A stretch of DNA of 8,972 nt, from the NCBI GenBank assembly GCA_031267855.1, contig JAIRYH010000156.1, positions 1-8,972 of the forward strand. The letters are read 5' to 3'. A program made the position numbers and the translations under genes. Each line of letters begins with the position of its first letter. Position 1 is the first letter of the stretch. The stretch is from Prevotellaceae bacterium (GTDB lineage Bacteria; Bacteroidota; Bacteroidia; Bacteroidales; UBA932). Under the pieces are notes generated by a model. The model searched no databases, was not told the DNA's origin, and saw only the letters and a list, made by a program, of their open reading frames with translations. Below are positions 6,451 through 8,972 of the stretch, one piece after another.

Positions 6451-8823
6451 CTACTTCGTGAGCGCGTCTTTCATCGTCAACAGCCGGCGGACGGGCTTCA
6501 TGTAGTCGGAAAATTCCTTATAGCTCATTGCCTTTAGATAGATGGCGCCGTATGACCGCCGTTTCATCGGGTTTTCGGAGTTATAGAAGTATTCCTGTCC
6601 CAGCAGCCGCGTCAGGTGCTCGTACTGTTCTACCCACACCCGCTGCGCCAGTTCGCTGAAGCTGCCATCGTACTCGTAGCTCGGGAACGAGGCCGACCGC
6701 TGGCTCAGGAAGCAGGCGTTAAACATATTGTGAACCACGGCAAACGAGTTGAGCGAAATGGGCACAATCATGTTTACTTCGTGTATCTTGAACCGCGACC
6801 AGACATTGCGGTAGCCCCATATTTGCAGGGGTATTTCGGGATGTTCGGCAGCATATTTGTCGATGGCTTCACTCAGTGCAATAAGCGTTTTAAAGTGCGT
6901 ATCGGGACCGCTGCCTTCCGGGTCAAGCGCCAGGGTTATCACGGTGGGGCGTATTTTTTGCAGCAGGCCGAGGATAGGCACCACGTCTTTCGTCTGGTCG
7001 GGGTATTGCGGGAAAATGTCGGCAGTATAGAACGGCAGCCGCAGATGGTGCACCCTGTCTTTGCCGATGCCGAAATGCGCCCACACCAGTTCGGCTTCGA
7101 ACTCGCGCAGCCAGCCTTTGAAGGTCTGAATCATTTCCGGTTCCCTCCGTCCGGCTTGCAGCCGGTTGATAAGGGCAATGTTTTCGTGGATAAAGTTGCG
7201 CACCGTTTCCACATTGCCGGTTGCCAGATGAACGGCGATGTTGCGCGCCAGCCGCGCGCTGACAAACAGTGACTGCGTATCCCTGTCCTGGTGGGCGATG
7301 CCCTGCAGGTAACCGGTAATGTCGTCCTGCGCGCTGTCTGCGAGGAACAGGTGTTTGTATCCGATGAGGTAATCCAGGCGGCCGCTGTCAATGTTTTCCC
7401 CCAGTGTTTCGAAGCATGAGCGCAGGTAGTCGTTGGTTACCGACGTGAAGCCGCTGGTGCAATAGACGAAGTGGTTTTCATTTTCTTTTGAACGAACCAG
7501 GTGGTGCAGCAGCGGGAAATAAGCCAGTTCAATGTCGTCATGGTGTGGCCCCGTGTGGAGGAAGCGCTGGTTTTTGAAGCCTTCCAGACCTTTTGAAATT
7601 TTTGCATCGATGGCGGCGAAGGTGTCCGACAGGAGTGTATCGACCGGCTGCCTGCTGATGGTTTTGGCGAGTTGCAACTTTTCGCTGCCTGCCTGCAGGT
7701 CTGCCGGAACGTTTTTCAATTCGGTATGGTGTTCCAGGCAGGCGTCTACTACTAATTTTTGTGGATATTCCGGTACTAAAATCTGGTTTTTGTAGAGGGT
7801 TTCAACGCTTTCGGGCGACAGTTTCAGCTCGGTGGTGGCGCTTTTGGTAATAAAGAAGCGCGCGTTCGGCAATTTTTGCAGCACGGTGGCGGGATACAGC
7901 AACTGCTCCGGCTGCTGCACGGCGTTTGCGGTTACCTGCGATTTGGACTGTCCGGCAGCCATAATCACGGCTACCGTATCGGGATTGTAGGTGATTGTTT
8001 CCAGTCCCATGGTGATGACCGCTTTTTTGCGCACCAGTTCGATGCCGCCCAGATCGGTGGCGGCGGTCGCCTGTGTTTCGTAGTTGATGCCCGTAAGGCG
8101 GGTATGCGAATAATGGCTGGAACCGGCTACATTAAACGCAATGTGTCCGTCCGGGCCAATGCCGCCCAGGAAGAATCCGATGCCGCCCAGGCTCCGGATT
8201 TCCGCTTCGTAGGACTGGCAAAATTCGTCGAACAGCCGGATCGCCTTTTGCCGGCGGATTTCCAAGTCGGCAACGGGTTTTTGAATACGCAGCGACAAGT
8301 CAATGCCGTCCGCAAAAAGTTCTTCGAGCGACTGTACGTTTCCCAGCATGCGCTTTTGTTCGTCGTTCAGGTAACAGGTATTTATCAGGCGTGTTTTGGC
8401 AGGGTCAAATCCAAAGCTGTCAATGTAAAAATTCTTTACGAAATGCAAAAACGAACGTTCGTGCTCGGGATTGATGGGGAAAAATTCATCTAACTGAAAA
8501 AAGTAAAGCGACCGGAAATCGGGCTTTTTGCCTTTCAGTCCCACTTTTTCCAGCATGCCTCCCTGCGTTTCCCTGTCCCAGTTTGCGAGGTAATACTGCA
8601 TCCATTTGATAAAAAATTCAGGCGTTTTTCCGGTAGGCAACGCCACCACGCCGCCCGGATTAAGGCACACCCATTCAAGGAACCGTAAAGCCGTCAGTTG
8701 CCCGAGGACAATATAGTTGTCAACCGTAATGGTCGGTATTTTACGCAATGCCGTATTTTTTTCGCGGTAAACGTCCGAAGAACGGAAAAACTCTTCCACT
8801 AAACTTTTTGTGTTGTACTTCAT
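6451..8823 (-). CDS. nagB: Glucosamine-6-phosphate deaminase (NagB) fused to a PIG-L/LmbE-type deacetylase
   Basis: The 790-residue cytoplasmic protein has two domains. Residues about 30-340 are NagB-like. They include ALPTGKTP (61-68), QLDEF with the proton-transfer Asp D112, the active-site loop GIGPDGHIAFN (221-231; D225, H227), and K294 in GQSKSQ at the phosphate-binding lysine position. NagB converts glucosamine-6-phosphate to fructose-6-phosphate and ammonia. Residues about 415-700 are PIG-L-like. In PHHDDIE (426-432), H427 and D430 are probable zinc ligands and D429 the base; H643 in GPDTH is the probable third ligand. PIG-L proteins remove N-acetyl groups from GlcNAc derivatives. The fusion is known in Bacteroidota, and I infer that it acts on GlcNAc-6-P in two steps. 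Two oddities stand out: the position of the E. coli catalytic Glu148 is V232, and the PIG-L part is about 80 residues longer between its metal motifs than in MshB. The ATG at 8823 follows an A/T-rich leader and a good promoter element. Confidence 0.92.
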   Translation of the reverse strand: MKYNTKSLVEEFFRSSDVYREKNTALRKIPTITVDNYIVLGQLTALRFLEWVCLNPGGVVALPTGKTPEFFIKWMQYYLANWDRETQGGMLEKVGLKGKKPDFRSLYFFQLDEFFPINPEHERSFLHFVKNFYIDSFGFDPAKTRLINTCYLNDEQKRMLGNVQSLEELFADGIDLSLRIQKPVADLEIRRQKAIRLFDEFCQSYEAEIRSLGGIGFFLGGIGPDGHIAFNVAGSSHYSHTRLTGINYETQATAATDLGGIELVRKKAVITMGLETITYNPDTVAVIMAAGQSKSQVTANAVQQPEQLLYPATVLQKLPNARFFITKSATTELKLSPESVETLYKNQILVPEYPQKLVVDACLEHHTELKNVPADLQAGSEKLQLAKTISRQPVDTLLSDTFAAIDAKISKGLEGFKNQRFLHTGPHHDDIELAYFPLLHHLVRSKENENHFVYCTSGFTSVTNDYLRSCFETLGENIDSGRLDYLIGYKHLFLADSAQDDITGYLQGIAHQDRDTQSLFVSARLARNIAVHLATGNVETVRNFIHENIALINRLQAGRREPEMIQTFKGWLREFEAELVWAHFGIGKDRVHHLRLPFYTADIFPQYPDQTKDVVPILGLLQKIRPTVITLALDPEGSGPDTHFKTLIALSEAIDKYAAEHPEIPLQIWGYRNVWSRFKIHEVNMIVPISLNSFAVVHNMFNACFLSQRSASFPSYEYDGSFSELAQRVWVEQYEHLTRLLGQEYFYNSENPMKRRSYGAIYLKAMSYKEFSDYMKPVRRLLTMKDALTK

Positions 8824-8861
8824 GATATTTTTAATTTTAGTATGTTGTCAGAAAAACCGTG

Positions 8862-8869
8862 CAAATATA
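8862..8869 (-). promoter_or_regulatory. Bacteroidota -7 promoter element for the nagB operon
   Basis: The minus strand reads TATATTTG, an exact TAnnTTTG match, 38 nt before the ATG at 8823, with an A/T-rich leader between. Transcription would start near 8855, giving a leader of about 30 nt. A second TTTG (8870-8873) lies directly upstream, but a TTG box at the usual -33 distance is not evident. This promoter probably drives the fusion gene, the ROK kinase and the small membrane protein. Confidence 0.55.
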
Positions 8870-8880
8870 CAAATTTTTGT

Positions 8881-8965
8881 GCTAATGTGCTAATTTGATT
8901 AATGTGCTGATGTGCTGATGTGATTAAATTGCCGGATTTACAGATTTACGGATTTACAGATTTGG
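8881..8965. repeat. Short 8-bp-period repeats upstream of the nagB promoter
   Basis: Two degenerate tracts share an 8-bp rhythm. From 8881 to about 8929 there are variants of GCTAATGT and GCTGATGT, with one 9-nt unit that shifts the phase. From 8934 to 8965 GGATTTAC alternates with AGATTTAC, giving a 14-nt exact repeat at 8934-8947 and 8950-8963. No reading frame or dyad explains them. Such low-complexity intergenic tracts are often seen in Bacteroidota. The tract runs to within a few bases of the window edge, so its full extent is unknown. Confidence 0.7.
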
Positions 8966-8972
8966 CTGGCGC

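Noticed and set aside
5651..8493. Plus-strand frames opposite the ROK and nagB genes
   Set aside because: They are complements of well-supported coding sequence with no independent evidence for translation.

Overview
The window reads as chromosomal DNA of a Bacteroidota bacterium, most likely of the order Bacteroidales. The grounds are two promoter elements of the form TAnnTTFG-type (TAnnTTTG) in front of minus-strand genes, A/T-rich start regions without Shine-Dalgarno sequences, a FISUMP-type surface protein, and a NagB/PIG-L fusion of the kind known from Bacteroides relatives. The species cannot be named from the sequence.

Layout: positions 2-1000 (+) hold the 3' end of a large secreted protein that ends in a FISUMP domain. 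Positions 1001-1790 contain no convincing gene. They hold two unrelated tandem repeat arrays back to back, one of 41-bp units (1023-1421) and one of 21-bp units (1540-1695). Two overlapping hairpins lie between the arrays, and a strong symmetric terminator hairpin (1723-1755) follows them. This block separates the plus-strand FISUMP gene from the convergent minus-strand genes that fill the rest of the window.

The minus-strand genes, in order of transcription, are: a 790-residue fusion of glucosamine-6-phosphate deaminase (NagB) with a PIG-L/LmbE deacetylase (8823-6451); a ROK-family sugar kinase (6379-5414); a small protein with two membrane segments that starts 1 nt after the kinase stop (5412-4930); and a secreted M16 zinc peptidase of 990 residues with its own promoter (4763-1791). 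The first three probably form one operon. If the PIG-L domain removes the acetyl group from GlcNAc-6-phosphate, the kinase and the fusion protein together would convert GlcNAc to fructose-6-phosphate. That is an inference.

The most unusual feature is the 41-bp array. Each unit carries a 17-nt and a 13-nt dyad. Nearly all sequence variation in the 17-nt dyad keeps the hairpin on the plus strand: one double compensatory change, T:G wobbles, and one change confined to the loop. The array may therefore be a string of RNA hairpins in the 3' region of the FISUMP transcript. The rest is fairly ordinary metabolic and proteolytic gene content.
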